Positions 20,481 to 31,999 of a DNA stretch of 64,000 nt are shown piece after piece. The DNA comes from Umbilicaria muhlenbergii. Taxonomy: Eukaryota > Ascomycota > Lecanoromycetes > Umbilicariales > Umbilicariaceae. How positions within the stretch are numbered: position 1 is the stretch's first letter; every line of letters starts with the position of its first letter. A program made the translations under genes and the position numbers. The notes under the pieces are model-generated. The model did no database searches. It saw nothing but the letters and a program-made list of their open reading frames with translations, and was not told where the DNA came from. The DNA lies in the NCBI GenBank assembly GCA_000611775.1, contig KK106984.1:960364-1024363 (forward strand). The letters are read 5' to 3'.

Positions 20481-23372
20481 TTTGGGAACTTGGGAAATAC
20501 AGTTTCGGCTTGGTGGCGTTCCAACTTGACAGGTCAAGTGTGGAAGGTCAAAAGTGGCTTCGGCTGATGTTCGCAGACGTTCGAATACGGTCAGCCCAGC
20601 TTTACCCTACCTGCACGTGATGATTGTTGTCGATTAGTCCGACGTGGAATAATCTAATATTTGATATTGCCAGTTGTGTAACTAGGCACGCTAGGTTAAT
20701 GGAAAAGAATTCGAAGCTTCTTTTAATTCAATTGCGGTGAGCAAGCCAATCAGCAGTCTTGAAATCTCGCTACCAAACAGAATTTCCAAGCACGATTCCC
20801 GAATTTTTCTGGAGCCAAGGGGCGATTCTTCAAGGATCCTGGGTCGAGTCCCCCACTGCCCTGACAGCGACAAGGAAGAGACACATGAAGCAATGTAGGT
20901 GCAGTGCGGCTGTACACGGCCGAATAGGGATAGTGGTGTTGAGCCTGTGTTTGGGCTGCTGCCATGGAGATTGGTCAGCATAGTGAAACATTGGAACCGA
21001 CAATGTGGCAATGTGCACCGTGGGATCCCTTGCAAGTGACTTGTCATTGCTATCGATGCAGCTCTGCATTGCGTCGACGAGCAGTGACCACCATCGGCAA
21101 CACTACATGGGGTAATCATGGAGACCCGCAATGCAATATCTTTGCAGCTCCATCGCTACTTTACTCTCTCTCTGACAGATAACTGTACGCCAAGACTCAG
21201 GGAAGATCGCCTGGCATAAGGCACTCGACTCCGATCATGAGTACTTGTCGTTGCGCATGTCCGCTACAATGTGCCGCCATCGTATTGCTGCTGAGCCAAG
21301 TCCTGTCTGTTCAGCTTCAACATGCGGGCTTAATCTCACCCGCGCTGACGGATGGGTCGAGGGATGGGTGGTGGGAAGCGTGGGAAGTCGTCGAACGCAG
21401 CGTTGTCGAATAGCAATTCCGGAGTAGCGGCGCTGTCAATTTGGGGCCCATGGGGCATGGGAAGCATGCTGCGCGATTCAGCCAGGGCCCAGGCACGACG
21501 ACACGCGTGGTATTAGCGCGGATTGCGCCAGGATTGTGCACAGATGGGAATCTCCACTTCCTCAAATCACGCTTCAGCTCTTGACCGAACCTCGCTATGG
21601 ATCCCTGGACTATCCGCATGGGATCCCGGTCGGATCGCCGTTACATCAACGCCCGGAATCCTTCCAATTACTTGATTTAGAGCGAGGCTAGATAGTCAAT
21701 CTCACGCAGGGATATTGAAGGAGCAGGATGCGATCGGTATGTGTGTGGGTGTCGCTGCAGCGCTCGTCGCTGCAACTTTCGACGCCCTAACAAAGGTCGT
21801 CGGTATCGTCACAGTTACAACATCATTGGTGCCGAAACCTCGCCGAAACACCAAGTTCAAGAGATCCAACAACGATCATACTCTTTGCCCCACTTCGATC
21901 AGGTCCCAAAGTCTGCGCTGCGTTACCCCGCCAGTTTTTGCCTTTTGCCGTTCAAATGGCAGGTTTGCTCCAGGCACGATGACACTGGCCCACGGTCACG
22001 CCCTTAAGCGACCATACACGCTTCCTGGCCCCCGAACCTGGTAATTTACCTTTACTTCCATATTATACACGGCTGGCCTGAAAAGCCACTCACCGATCTT
22101 GATTGGGCCCAATCGCATGCACATCAAATCGGAACCTTCGTTCATTGACGCTTGGTTTGCCCCTGCTGTCCGGCAAGATGCCTCATGCTGGGGACTCATA
22201 AGTGTGAAGCTGTAAGCCGTTAAGTCGGTCTGGTGGGCCTGGGGGTATCCCAGAAGTCACCGTTTCGGTGGAGCTGAACGGAGGTTGTGGCCGTGATCAG
22301 AATCCGGATGCCGTCTGCCAGTAAACTCTCGGCCCTGCAGCAGACAGCAGCTTAAGTAGTGGCTGGACGCCCGCTTGACGTACGGACACACAAGAAGAAA
22401 GGATTGAGGGGAAGGATGCTGGTATATGGTACAATGACAGGCTCCTGCCGAAGGCACTGTACAGTACCTAGGTGCTGCATGCCAGAGAAGAGACCGGTAG
22501 TTGATACCGTCAACCATGCAAGGGAGCCAGCAGTGTTGGGTAATACCAATGAGTGCTTTAAGAAGGCTCTTGATTGCTATGGAAATAAAAGACTCGTGAT
22601 GCTCTCTGGATTGTGAGCGTAGATATCTACTATCAAATGCCGTGTACGAGTAACAATACGCATCAGAAAGTGAGAGAGTTGCAAAAGAGGAAGCAATGCC
22701 ACGCTTTTGTTGGTAGCAATGTTAGGACGGGCCTTTGGGTCGCCTAGCGCCTTTACCTGCGACTCCGACGAGTAAGGTGCCTCTACCTCCGGGCTGAACC
22801 TCCTCAAACACGGCATCCTTAACACACCACACAGCTTGACCAGCGAAATTCGACGTGTTTAACTCTGCACAGCAGTGCGTGCGCTTTTCCCAATTGCTTA
22901 ATCGGTGCCTGTGGGCCACGAGAAAAGTCAGTCAGCTCGGGTCGGGAACTCGTCGCTTTCCAACTCAAATACTCGTGCCACCGACGACCTCTACACATGA
23001 CGTTTCGGATCTCAAAGCTCACAACGTCGCTTGTCACGCTCAGATGACCTAAAGATCCTGTCTCGGCGGCTTTGTAGATGCGAGGAAGGAGGAATGGAGA
23101 CAGTTCCAACGGTGCGTACTTTCTCGTGTGATCTCCATACTCGCGGTCGAGCCCGCGTGCACGCAGTGCTCCGCCTTGGAGAGCACGACTGGTGTCAACC
23201 ATCTAAATTGCAAAGTGTACTTCTATAGTAGTTAATGCTTATGACCTTGTCGCAATAGCTTTGTGCAGTAAGTACCGTTGGAGCTGCTGCAGTGGGATGG
23301 GCGTTTGGCAGACCGCGGTCAACATCCAGAGAGCCGAAATCGAATAAGAGGAGGGCCCTCGACCGCAGTGCT
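20481..23372. other. large gene-poor interval, no supported gene
   Basis: This 2.9-kb region has only short, unrelated ORFs on both strands, the longest a 146-codon minus-strand ORF without domain features. I looked for small exons that join into a known protein, as for MAGO, and found none. It probably holds long regulatory sequence or the leader of the downstream gene. At 23255-23300 a GTAAGT donor lies 25 nt before a CTGCAG acceptor, too short for a normal intron. Confidence 0.4.
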
Positions 23373-26300
23373 ATGGCAGATGGTCAGCCAACCACGTTTG
23401 GTCTCTCAACACCCACGTCGTTCCCAAACACGGTATCATCCCCGACTATGAAAACCCTCAAACGAAGTTCCCTCCGTCGACCTCAGTCTTGGTCCAACAT
23501 ATTAGACGACGGAAGATGGACGACAAACTCAACACCTGCTCAGAGAAAGGAAGGCGAGCACGAAGTTGGCACATCTGCAGCACAGGGCCATGAGGTTCCA
23601 ATTGAAACCGAACCCTTCGCCTTTGAGTTCAGGGGGGCTGCCGCAAACACGGTAAAATCCTCGTGGCTACGACGAATGTCAACCCTCTCGCTCTATAATC
23701 ATGATGATAGTCCTACATCCAGTCCCCGGCCCGACTCAGCGGCGATATCTTTCTCCAATGGGTCGACAGCGCCCATACTGCATAGCACTGCAAGTTCCAG
23801 TCCAGCTGTACCTCCGAGGAACAAACTAGTGAAGAGGGCGTCTTCGCAACGTGCATCACATAGTCTTGAGGTGACAAACTCCTCGTCGGTGAGAACACAG
23901 ATACCAACACTTCGCAGACCAGCCACCAGCCACCAACGTTCTGCAACCATACAGCAACAGTATCTGCATGATGGAAGAAGGAAGCTCCAGGATTTGTTCC
24001 AACCACCACCAGAGGATGTGTCCGAACCACTACCCGACGAACACGATCAGGAGGATCGTTCTCCGGAAACGTCCAATGACCGTGATCAAGTGTGGAGCCC
24101 GTTCTTCAATGTTCGAAACACAAGCTTGGGCAAAGAAGGTGCGCAAAAACGGGGTGCCGCAGGTGTTTATCCACGCAACAATCCCCTGAAGGTTATCGTT
24201 CCTGCTGGTGATGAATTGCCTACACTTATGGCAGCAACATCTATTAATCCAAAAGCCTCCCAAGACAGCAGACCAAGCACACCAGCTGCCTTCACTACTG
24301 TCCCTCCTCCTACAATCGCAAGCAAGCAAGAGGCCAGCATAGATATAGAGCAAAAATCAAGGCGCTCTTTCTCGATTGGTGATATCTTCTCGTCCCCTTC
24401 GTCTTCAACATGGAAAGCAGGTAGTCTTCGAAAATTCAAAGGCGCTCCCAGATCTACACCTGGGCGAAGAGTGGTTTCGGCTCCTCTGTCCAGCAAACCC
24501 CGACTCGCCACTACTCCGCCAACTCCTTCGTCACCTCTACCCCCCTTGAATCGCCTGTCGGTCTTCGAGATTGACCTTCCCGGGGCACCCTCATATCCTG
24601 CGGCTCAGCCACCCGCGCCATCATCCTATCCAGACAGACCTAAACCAGAAGCATCAAGTTCCTTGCCAACCAGTCCCCAGACCGATCGATCGACCTCGCA
24701 GAGGCACTCCTCCGCAAACACCGGTACCTTCCCTTCACCTCCGGCTCCTACATTACCAAGGAATAAAGTCCATCGTCCCTCAATGGTACCATCAGACCAT
24801 GCTTCAACTTTGGTTGGCTCAGACAACGAGAACAGCCGTTTCTTGTCAGGTGATGAAGATGATGGTGACATGGATTGTCAAAGCGAAACTGTCTTTGACT
24901 CATTGAGAACTGGGGCTACTGGAAGTAGTCATTCTGGTATACGAGGTCCAAGGATTGAAACCATCTTCGACGAGTCTCTCGTTCCAGATCTAAATGAAAA
25001 CAAGTTGGCTGGGCTGGCAGATCTACTGTCAAGCGGCTCTTTCGTGGAGCATAATAGGCGGAAGACTCCTATCGCAGAAGAGGAGGAGAACTTACCCACA
25101 CCCATCCGGGCGAGTCTCGAACGCATAGATGATGATTTTGCAACTCCCGTGCGGAGGGCCGGCGCTTTGGCCCAAGAGACCCCGTCATCTCCGCCTATAG
25201 CTCCTCTACAGCTGAAGCAAAGGCTAGATTATGAGCTTGGCGACGTGCACATCGACGAAGATTGGTCCTCTGATGACGCTCACGACACTAGTTGGGACCA
25301 AAACAACCGGCATACCCTTCCCATGTCTGATAAGAGTGAGAAGCAGGTGAAGTCGAGTATCTTTGATTGGTCGGAGCATCAGACAGTTGGCTCGGACGAC
25401 CTTATCACCGGTTCGTCTCCAAGACCCAATACTGTGCACGGCAAACATCCTACAGAGGCACGTGGAAGTCGCACTTCTGGCCGTCGTGCGCCCAGTGGGC
25501 TTCATTTAAGGAGCCAGAGTGTACCGGTACCTCCAGATTCATCAGCCCACCGATCGTACAACAATGCCTCAAAGCTAGATGCATGGATTCAAGGACAGAA
25601 GACTGTCAGTGAAGATTGGGACGGAGACTTCGAGTTCGACGAAATCGAACGTTCAAGCACACAGGATTCTGCAAGGAATGCAACCATACACAGCAACAGG
25701 TCGTCCAACATCCTAGTTCCGAAGGCTATCTTGGAGAGACAAGCTACCTTTCATGGGCAATATGGCCAAGTCAAGGAGCTGACCCTGCTTGTTGAAGAGC
25801 TCGAACGACTTCGTGTCAAAGCCAGCCCTCTTGGTCTGATACAAGGTCCTTCAGCGGAATTATGGAAAGAAGCGGAAGGGATAATAAGCCTCGCCACAGT
25901 GAATGAAGATGAACAAGATTTCTTGTCTCCTCGGTCGCCTCACTCCACTACTTTGGATTTCGACCCGTTCGAGGACGATTTCCCTGTGAGCCAAGGCCGA
26001 CGTGAATCAGGACCTCCTCCCCCTAAAGATGATCAACCCAACGGCCACGATGATCATACTGGTATGCAGTCTTTGGCACGATCATCACCCGCGAATTCCA
26101 AGATAAGCACGCCACCCCCGGCGCGACCACGCAAGGAGTCTTCTGCAAAAGCCAAATCTGTGCTCGAGGATATCCTTAAGCAGCGTAGTAACAACGACCC
26201 GCCTCTTGTTGACATAAAATCCCCTCAGAAAAAGCTTCCTTTCGATACCACGTCTCTTCGCGATCTAGTGATCCGTGCTGGTGTTGTCACTAGAGCGTTG

Positions 26301-26525
26301 AAGGAGATCGTCCGAAGAGCTGAGAATGGGCCCGCATCACCCGGCCGTCGGCCTGGCACTCCTCCAGATCCGCCTTTCAGCCAGATGTTCCAGCACCAAC
26401 CCAGCTCGCCATTCAGTAGCCCTCAGCTTCCGAAGAGCACTAGCAAGGGTAGCTTTCTAGGGGGTTCGATTACTGGGAACGATAACGATATCAACGGACA
26501 CATGAAGATGATGACCGTGGTGTAA
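23373..26525 (+). CDS. large disordered protein, probable Byr4/Bfa1-like cytokinesis regulator
   Basis: Single-exon, about 1050 residues, very rich in Ser, Pro, Asp and Arg, with no signal peptide or membrane segment. The conserved-looking part is near the C-terminus: SEDWDGDFEFDE, then LVPKAILERQATFHGQYGQV leading into a short helix (ELTLLVEELERLRVKA) and GPSAELWKEAEGIISLATV. Repeated Trp-Asp-Asp-type segments and such a helix are, to my recollection, features of the Byr4/Bfa1 subunit of the GAP that restrains the septation-initiation GTPase. The assignment rests on that alone and is tentative. The frame is open upstream to 23292 through a GTG codon, but the first in-frame ATG is 23373; an upstream exon is possible. 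Confidence 0.5.
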   Translation: MADGQPTTFGLSTPTSFPNTVSSPTMKTLKRSSLRRPQSWSNILDDGRWTTNSTPAQRKEGEHEVGTSAAQGHEVPIETEPFAFEFRGAAANTVKSSWLRRMSTLSLYNHDDSPTSSPRPDSAAISFSNGSTAPILHSTASSSPAVPPRNKLVKRASSQRASHSLEVTNSSSVRTQIPTLRRPATSHQRSATIQQQYLHDGRRKLQDLFQPPPEDVSEPLPDEHDQEDRSPETSNDRDQVWSPFFNVRNTSLGKEGAQKRGAAGVYPRNNPLKVIVPAGDELPTLMAATSINPKASQDSRPSTPAAFTTVPPPTIASKQEASIDIEQKSRRSFSIGDIFSSPSSSTWKAGSLRKFKGAPRSTPGRRVVSAPLSSKPRLATTPPTPSSPLPPLNRLSVFEIDLPGAPSYPAAQPPAPSSYPDRPKPEASSSLPTSPQTDRSTSQRHSSANTGTFPSPPAPTLPRNKVHRPSMVPSDHASTLVGSDNENSRFLSGDEDDGDMDCQSETVFDSLRTGATGSSHSGIRGPRIETIFDESLVPDLNENKLAGLADLLSSGSFVEHNRRKTPIAEEEENLPTPIRASLERIDDDFATPVRRAGALAQETPSSPPIAPLQLKQRLDYELGDVHIDEDWSSDDAHDTSWDQNNRHTLPMSDKSEKQVKSSIFDWSEHQTVGSDDLITGSSPRPNTVHGKHPTEARGSRTSGRRAPSGLHLRSQSVPVPPDSSAHRSYNNASKLDAWIQGQKTVSEDWDGDFEFDEIERSSTQDSARNATIHSNRSSNILVPKAILERQATFHGQYGQVKELTLLVEELERLRVKASPLGLIQGPSAELWKEAEGIISLATVNEDEQDFLSPRSPHSTTLDFDPFEDDFPVSQGRRESGPPPPKDDQPNGHDDHTGMQSLARSSPANSKISTPPPARPRKESSAKAKSVLEDILKQRSNNDPPLVDIKSPQKKLPFDTTSLRDLVIRAGVVTRALKEIVRRAENGPASPGRRPGTPPDPPFSQMFQHQPSSPFSSPQLPKSTSKGSFLGGSITGNDNDINGHMKMMTVV

Positions 26526-27191
26526 GCTCCTTCCGTAAAGCTGAGGACTCCATTGCATCATACACATCGCCTTTTGCGCATAGATGAAGGAGTTTCGTGC
26601 TTTTTGAATGCTCTTCAGTGTACAAATACTACCATTGCTCTTAGAGGGCCTAGTTGCTGGACTCATGCTCTATCAAGGCACCGGCAGCTAGTGCTCTGGC
26701 GTAGCGTCGGCGTTCCTCCAAAATTTCGTACTTTGTACACGTGCGGCTCGGACTCATCGTGGGCACACTTCACTGCCCGATCGGTTCCTTTTTTGGCATT
26801 AGTAACTGTTGTTCACGAATGACACAGCTTTCTTAGCGGTCATTGAAGCGTTGAAGTGTCTTGGTATGACACTCTGTTCTCATGTCCGAGGAAAACACGG
26901 AAAAGCACAGGATATGCTATGAAGACGGCAAGCTCTACATGTACACGATAGTAATCCTCTTTAGATGAGCGACCTAATTATTCGAAACAAAAGCACGTTG
27001 AGTTCAGAACAATCCGTTCACTGTCGAGGGAAGCTGGTGAAACAACAAAATGGCGTTCTGGTAAGAGGTCATACTGAACTTTGGTCACAGCTTCCAGGCC
27101 CGAAGTTGTCAACTTGTTGAAGAGACCAAGCCTGCTGGGTTGCTTGCTTGTAACAGAAGGCTCCGGTACGCCTCTCCATCATCGCAAAGCT
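26526..27191. other. intergenic region between convergent genes
   Basis: About 670 bp of unremarkable sequence holding the 3' ends of the Byr4-like gene and the secreted-protein gene. No coding or RNA feature is supported. Confidence 0.5.
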
Positions 27192-27799
27192 CTAACGTAA
27201 CGCACCAGCCGCATTTGTGGCCTCAAGCGCCCCGTTCCCCACCAGGTACATCCCATCATGGATTGCAAAGGTGCATGCCCCTTGGAATCCGGTCCTTCCC
27301 ATATAATCCATCAAGGCATCGATCGCCGCGCTGAGCACACCCCACGTTGTCTGATGGTTGTTAGCATTCCTCGCCCGCAGGGCCAGACCGACGCGGCTGT
27401 AGGCCCAGGACCCCCCATTAATATTGCCATCGCCCAGGATTTCGATCCGGTCAATGATGTTGGTGTAGGCGTCGTTGAGAAGGTCCATGACGACCCCACC
27501 TGCGATGCTTTGTGCCGTGGTGATCGTTACATGCGTCTGACTGCCGGGAGCGAACCAAGTCACCGAATGGGTGCGGCGGGGCGCGAGCGTGCTTGGGGGA
27601 AACGTGTGCCGGTCAAAGGTGCTGGTAATGCAGACATCAGGCGGTGGTGATCCTGCTAGAAATAGATTTGTCAAACCTACGTTCGTGCCTTGGTGGCGGG
27701 CGCATTCGCGCCGAAGGGGCGTCGAGGGGCTAGCGAGGCGGCAGTCGAGGATGGAAGGGCCAAGGCTAGGGCACAGAAAAGAGCAAAGATGAGATTCAT
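27192..27799 (-). CDS. small secreted protein of unknown function
   Basis: Two exons. Exon 1 (27799 to 27682) starts at an ATG and encodes a signal peptide (NLIFALFCALALALPSSTA). A 60-nt intron (27622-27681, donor GTAGGT, acceptor ACCAG) joins in phase to exon 2 (27621 to 27192). The mature protein is about 160 residues with a Gly/Asn/Ala-rich core (NDAYTNIIDRIEILGDGNI, GALEATNAAGALR) and a single cysteine near the end. It resembles no family I recognise. Reading straight through the intron gives a stop, so splicing is required. Confidence 0.6.
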
Positions 27800-28344
27800 T
27801 GAGAGATGTTCGGCATACATACTGACTGCCGATGGGCCTGTGCGGTACTTTGTAGGTTGCAGCAAAGACCGCTATCAGGTACCAGAGGTCGGCTTGAGTG
27901 ATGAATCATCAAGTACACAAGTAGCTATCCCAATGCACGATTACTCCACAAGTGGCTTCATTGATATGCAGCATTTCTTTCAGGGCCAGGATCAGTCGAC
28001 ACGTTGAAGCGCAGCGATAGCCAATAGGTAGTTGAATTGTTGTCGGCAGTTGCTGGGTGCCACTTGTCAGTCGTCAGCCGCCAAAAGTCACTTGTCCGGC
28101 ATTCGATCTTGTACCGATCGGGTTTCAGAAACAGGGTTAGCTTAAGTTACAGACTGTCTCAAGCCGGAGGAGATGGTAGGAGGTAGTTCGAGATGGCGTG
28201 CATAGGTCGCGATATAGGAGACTAGGAGTAGCATGATGGCGGAGATCCGTCGGCGTTTACTGGACAGGAAGCATGCTCGAATCTGGGTACTGATCCAGCC
28301 CGGAACCCTCGACCCTCGACCCTAGCACGTGCCTAGATCGCCTC

Positions 28345-28386
28345 GGTAAGGTACATGTACGAGTACAGGTACGAGGGTACCTTACC
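28345..28386. repeat. short inverted repeat (hairpin) built on GGTAAGGTAC
   Basis: The arms GGTAAGGTAC (28345-28354) and GTACCTTACC (28377-28386) are perfect reverse complements with a 22-bp spacer that itself holds GTAC repeats. It lies about 190 bp left of the MITE-like element. TACCTTA-type words also recur at 29090 and 51944-51970. Confidence 0.55.
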
Positions 28387-28573
28387 CCGTCCCTTGCCAC
28401 GGCACACACGGCCCCACGGCTACCTTATCGCAAAGCCCTTGCTCTCCTGGGGGGTACATGGATACGAGTCCCGATTACGAGTCGCAGAGACAAACAGTGC
28501 AAACCCCCGGACTTAATCCAAAGCCTCTCAGCCTCACTGAAACAAGCCTGCAAGTCCTCCTTAATCAGCTCAC

Positions 28574-29124
28574 ACGTAAGAGAATCGGACATAAGTCATG
28601 TACTCCGAGTATAGAGGGAGACCCCCAGGCGTGCCATCAAAATAAGTGGCAGTCTCAAATTGAGAATTCTGGGGGATTCTCAGCAGCAAGTCGATAATGG
28701 AAAGGTACCTTCTTATTAAGTAAACCTAAACTGCAGATGAAAGGCTCAATGACCTTGAATAGAATTTGCGCAGCTCAAAACCTGTTTTACTGTTCAGATA
28801 TTGAGGGGCCTCCCTGTGTGTGGACTATCACTTATTTTGATGGTGCACCTATCCCTCAGGTAAATCTCCCAGCGAGCTGTTGCGAATTTCTGAGCACAAG
28901 TACCGCTATAAGTGACAATCTTTAGCTGAGACCCCTCCTGAAAGTGATACATTTTAAGTACCTGAAAAATAAGTGAAAGAGATCTGCGGCTTCTACTATC
29001 ACTGTGTTAAACGATCCTAGATATCTGTCTTGATTGTTGAGTGGCTGAGGGGCCCCTCAGCTGAGGGCTGGCGCTCCTCTCCCTACCTTACCTTATGCAA
29101 GATTTATGTCCGATTCTCTTACGT
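28574..29124. mobile_element. MITE-like non-autonomous DNA transposon with 21-bp perfect terminal inverted repeats
   Basis: A 21-bp string starting ACGTAAGAGAATCGGACA (28574-28594) recurs as its exact reverse complement at 29104-29124, giving a 551-bp unit. If the outer bases ACG/CGT belong to the flanks, the element is bounded by TA dinucleotides (at 28577 and 29120), as in Tc1/mariner-type elements. No transposase ORF exists inside. The interior has three copies of AAATAAGTG (28640-28648 and 28967-28975 direct, 28829-28837 inverted), which may be subterminal binding sites, and a perfect 16-bp palindrome CTGAGGGGCCCCTCAG (29045-29060). Confidence 0.75.
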
Positions 29125-29238
29125 CATTGGCACAACCGAAGCAGAGAACGCGACATAAATTGTCGAAAATAGAATAATCAACTAAGCAGTCCTACTCAAC
29201 ATCGTTCCCCCACTGAGCTAGGAAGTCTTCATATCACC

Positions 29239-29988
29239 ATGGACGTTTTTTACTGGTATACCTATGGCACGGCCGGATGGCTAGGCATCCAAGCCCTTCC
29301 GCTGATAATTTCGTAAGCCTCCAATGATATACTTCCCTCATAATAAACAGCTTTGACGGATTGAGGTTGTTACAGGCCGAAGGTGATTGTCATGCTCCTT
29401 TCCAGTGAGACTCGAGACTCTACACGTATGGATACATTTGAACACCATTGCTGTGTTCCTAGCTTTCATTACTGACCGCTGCCCCAGCACTGGAGGAGTA
29501 CTTCTGCCGCTCTCTTGGTCTCACCTTACTCACGCTTGGCATTTTGACCGTCCTTCTCACCGGCTCCATTCCTTTGACTTCAACCTTCGCAGACGGTACA
29601 CCTGCCACTCACCCCATCCCTGCCATTGCTCCTCTCCCTTCAATGGGCCTGCTAATGTCCTCTTTCATTAGCAAGCTCAGCCGGCACAACGACCGACCCC
29701 TCTGACCCCAAAGCCCCGTATGCCGTCCCCACACTCACCCTCACCGCAACCTTCCACACTGCTTCTGCCTTCTACGCCTACACGCAATACATGACAACAG
29801 GGCAGATATCTTTCGCTTTGAGTGTGGCTGGGTCTGGGTTCTTGGCCGCAATCGCGCTGTGGTGTATCCTTTTCGCGACTAGTGGAGGGAGGATCAGTCG
29901 GAAGACGGGCGCGGATAAGAGAATGAGCGGGTTTCCATTTAGTAATACTGAAGCGGATAAGAAGAAGGCGGGGAGAAAGAAGGTTTAG
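29239..29988 (+). CDS. conserved fungal multi-pass membrane protein, function unknown
   Basis: Four exons: 29239-29312, from 29376 to about 29420, from about 29489 to 29594, and from about 29671 to 29988. All junctions are in phase (IIS|PKVIV, ST|PLEEYF, FAD|ASSAG). About 180 residues with four likely membrane segments: WLGIQALPLIIS, LGLTLLTLGILTVLLTG, an Ala/Tyr-rich segment (TASAFYAYTQYM) and FALSVAGSGFLAAIALWCI. The C-terminus is lysine/arginine-rich (KKKAGRKKV) and could be cytosolic. I have seen similar proteins in other filamentous ascomycetes annotated only as hypothetical. Confidence 0.75.
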
Positions 29989-30655
29989 ATGCGTTGGACT
30001 AGATGAGCATTTGCGAATCTCGTACGGCGAGGAGGAGTGGGCTTGAGAACGTAGAGCCTATGTACGACGGCTATGACCAGAGACCATGGGACGCAATTTG
30101 ATGTAGAACGTTTACGGCAACCGGAAGAGTGCTCAAGGTTGCTAAGCGTTGCAACGTCGGCAGCTACCGCCTACAACTCTTGGTGAAGGTAGACAGCTTG
30201 CGTCTACCCTGGGGTTATCATTGGATATGGACCAGGTCGATCAGTCCCGTCATGGATAGCCTATTTGATACTGATCACTTGGCACCCAAGTCTCTGAATC
30301 ATTGCATCAGATCCTTGACACTGGTCCAAGACATAGAGGATATTGGAGTCTGACACATTAAGCTCTAGTCTAATCTACTCGACTCTGTTTGATACGACCT
30401 CTTTCAGCTCGTTCATTTCCGTATTCTTCGACTTGCTGCTGAGGATCCCCCAGATTTCTCAGCTTGAGACTGCCTTCATGGTATACGCCTGCCTGATGCA
30501 GTGTTTGGCGCTAAAAGTGGGATCTTCGCTTATACCCGCACGCTAACACTGACAGCTGTGGCGCATCGTGAGGGTACCTCAGCTTATCCTCTTTCCTGGG
30601 GCCGTACCCAAAACACAAAACGACGAAACTCCACTTTCCCCAAACATCGCGCACC
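29989..30655. other. intergenic region with one copy of a dispersed repeat
   Basis: No gene is supported. The segment 30433-30503 is similar to 50445-50520 (see the repeat entries). The right end is the PARG promoter, with CAAAACACAAAACG just before the ATG region. Confidence 0.5.
30433..30503. repeat. dispersed repeat, copy A
   Basis: Shares TTG-TGCTGAGGATCCCC, TTCTC, AGACTGCC and ACGCCTGCC in the same order and spacing with 50445-50520. Differences are largely C/T and G/A transitions plus one small indel, as expected for two decayed copies of one element. Confidence 0.55.
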
Positions 30656-31771
30656 ATGGCGACCGGCGAAGTTGAAAAGGTTCAGATGAAGCTAGTGCAG
30701 ACCACACTCACCTCCGCCTTTACCTCCGCAGCCACCAACCGCACCCCATCAACGCCAATAACATCACCCTACTTCACCAAACCCGCAACACCGTCCCAGT
30801 CCCACCTCCCCTCAACTCCCACCGACCCAAACACCCACCTCGCCCCCTCCTGCCGCGCCAACCTCAAATCTTCGTCTTCACCGCCCACCACAAAACGCAG
30901 CACCCACCTCGCCCTCACCGCCCGCGAAACAAAATCCCTCCTCCCCCCGCTCCTCGCCCGCCTCCCCTCCGCCCCTCCCACCGGTCACCTCTTCACCCCC
31001 GCCATCCTCCCCCACCTCGACCCCAAATACTGTCCCCGCCTCCCCCTCACCCCGATCCGCGTCCTCAACATCGACACCCTAGACGCCGCTCTCGCCCTTT
31101 CCTCCTCCCCTTCCACCTCCTCATTTATAGGTGCCACAGGGAGGCCGAAACCAGTTCTAGTCCTCAACATGGCCAACGCCACCCACCCCGGCGGCGGCTG
31201 GCTCCGCGGCGCCCTCGCGCAGGAAGAAGCGCTCTGCTACCGCTCCAGCCTCTCCTTCACGCTGAAGCGGCGCTTCTATCCCCTGCCGGACTTGGGGGGG
31301 ATCTATTCGCCGACGGTGGTGGTTGTGCGGGCGAGCTTGGCGGATGGGCATCAGGTGCTGGGGGAGGTGTGGACGGCGCCGCGGGGGTTGGCGGTCGTCG
31401 GGGTGGTTAGTGTGGCGGCGGTTAGGGGACCGGATGTTGTGGTCACGCCTGGGGATGGGGGGGGGATGGGGGAGGAGAGGTATAAGCGGGTAGAGGATCG
31501 GGAGATGATGAAGGAGAAGATGAGGGGGGTGTTGAGGTGTGCGGCGGTGAGGGGGCATAGGCGGTTGGTTTTGGGGGCGTTGGGGTGTGGCGCGTTTGGA
31601 AATCCGAGAGGCGAGGTTGTTGCGTGTTGGAGGGAGGTTTTTGGGGAGGGGGAGTTTGCGGGCGGGTGGTGGGAGAGTGTTGTTTTTGCGGTGTTGGAGG
31701 AGGGAGGGGAGAGGGAGGGGGAGGGGAATTATGGGGTTTTTTGGAGGGGGTTGGATGGGGTTTTGGTGTGA
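30656..31771 (+). CDS. microbial-type poly(ADP-ribose) glycohydrolase (DUF2263-type macrodomain)
   Basis: Expected to remove ADP-ribose polymers from proteins. Single exon, 371 residues. The catalytic macrodomain signature is clear at residues 175-200: LVLNMANATHPGGGWLRGAL followed by AQEEALCYRSS, with the Gly-Gly-Gly loop and the catalytic Glu pair of the PARG fold. Further conserved parts are PVLVLN, IYSPTVVVVR and the late LVLGALGCGAFGNP. The N-terminal 100 residues are Ser/Thr/Pro-rich and disordered. The coding strand is C-rich up to about 31260 and G-rich after it; the switch falls just after the catalytic motif. Confidence 0.88.
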   Translation: MATGEVEKVQMKLVQTTLTSAFTSAATNRTPSTPITSPYFTKPATPSQSHLPSTPTDPNTHLAPSCRANLKSSSSPPTTKRSTHLALTARETKSLLPPLLARLPSAPPTGHLFTPAILPHLDPKYCPRLPLTPIRVLNIDTLDAALALSSSPSTSSFIGATGRPKPVLVLNMANATHPGGGWLRGALAQEEALCYRSSLSFTLKRRFYPLPDLGGIYSPTVVVVRASLADGHQVLGEVWTAPRGLAVVGVVSVAAVRGPDVVVTPGDGGGMGEERYKRVEDREMMKEKMRGVLRCAAVRGHRRLVLGALGCGAFGNPRGEVVACWREVFGEGEFAGGWWESVVFAVLEEGGEREGEGNYGVFWRGLDGVLV

Positions 31772-31999
31772 GGGTTCTATGGACAGAGGGCGTGTCGGTG
31801 GGAAGATGGGTACGCTTCGTGGGTTGGAGATGAGTGAGATGGAGGCATGATTGCTGCTTGTTGAGCGAAGATACCCTGTTGTTTACATATTCCGCTAAAA
31901 TGTCATGTCGATGTTTTGCAGGTACTTCCCGCTGCTACACTATCGAACCTGGTTGTAGATAACGTAGCAACTGTGATAGGCATGATCCAACTTCTAGTA

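Noticed and set aside
22819-23202. 127-codon minus-strand ORF upstream of the Byr4-like gene
   Set aside because: Mixed composition, no domain, no conserved-looking segment; likely chance.
23292-23372. N-terminal extension of the Byr4-like protein from a GTG codon
   Set aside because: No ATG in frame and the only possible upstream intron is about 25 nt; the ATG at 23373 is safer.
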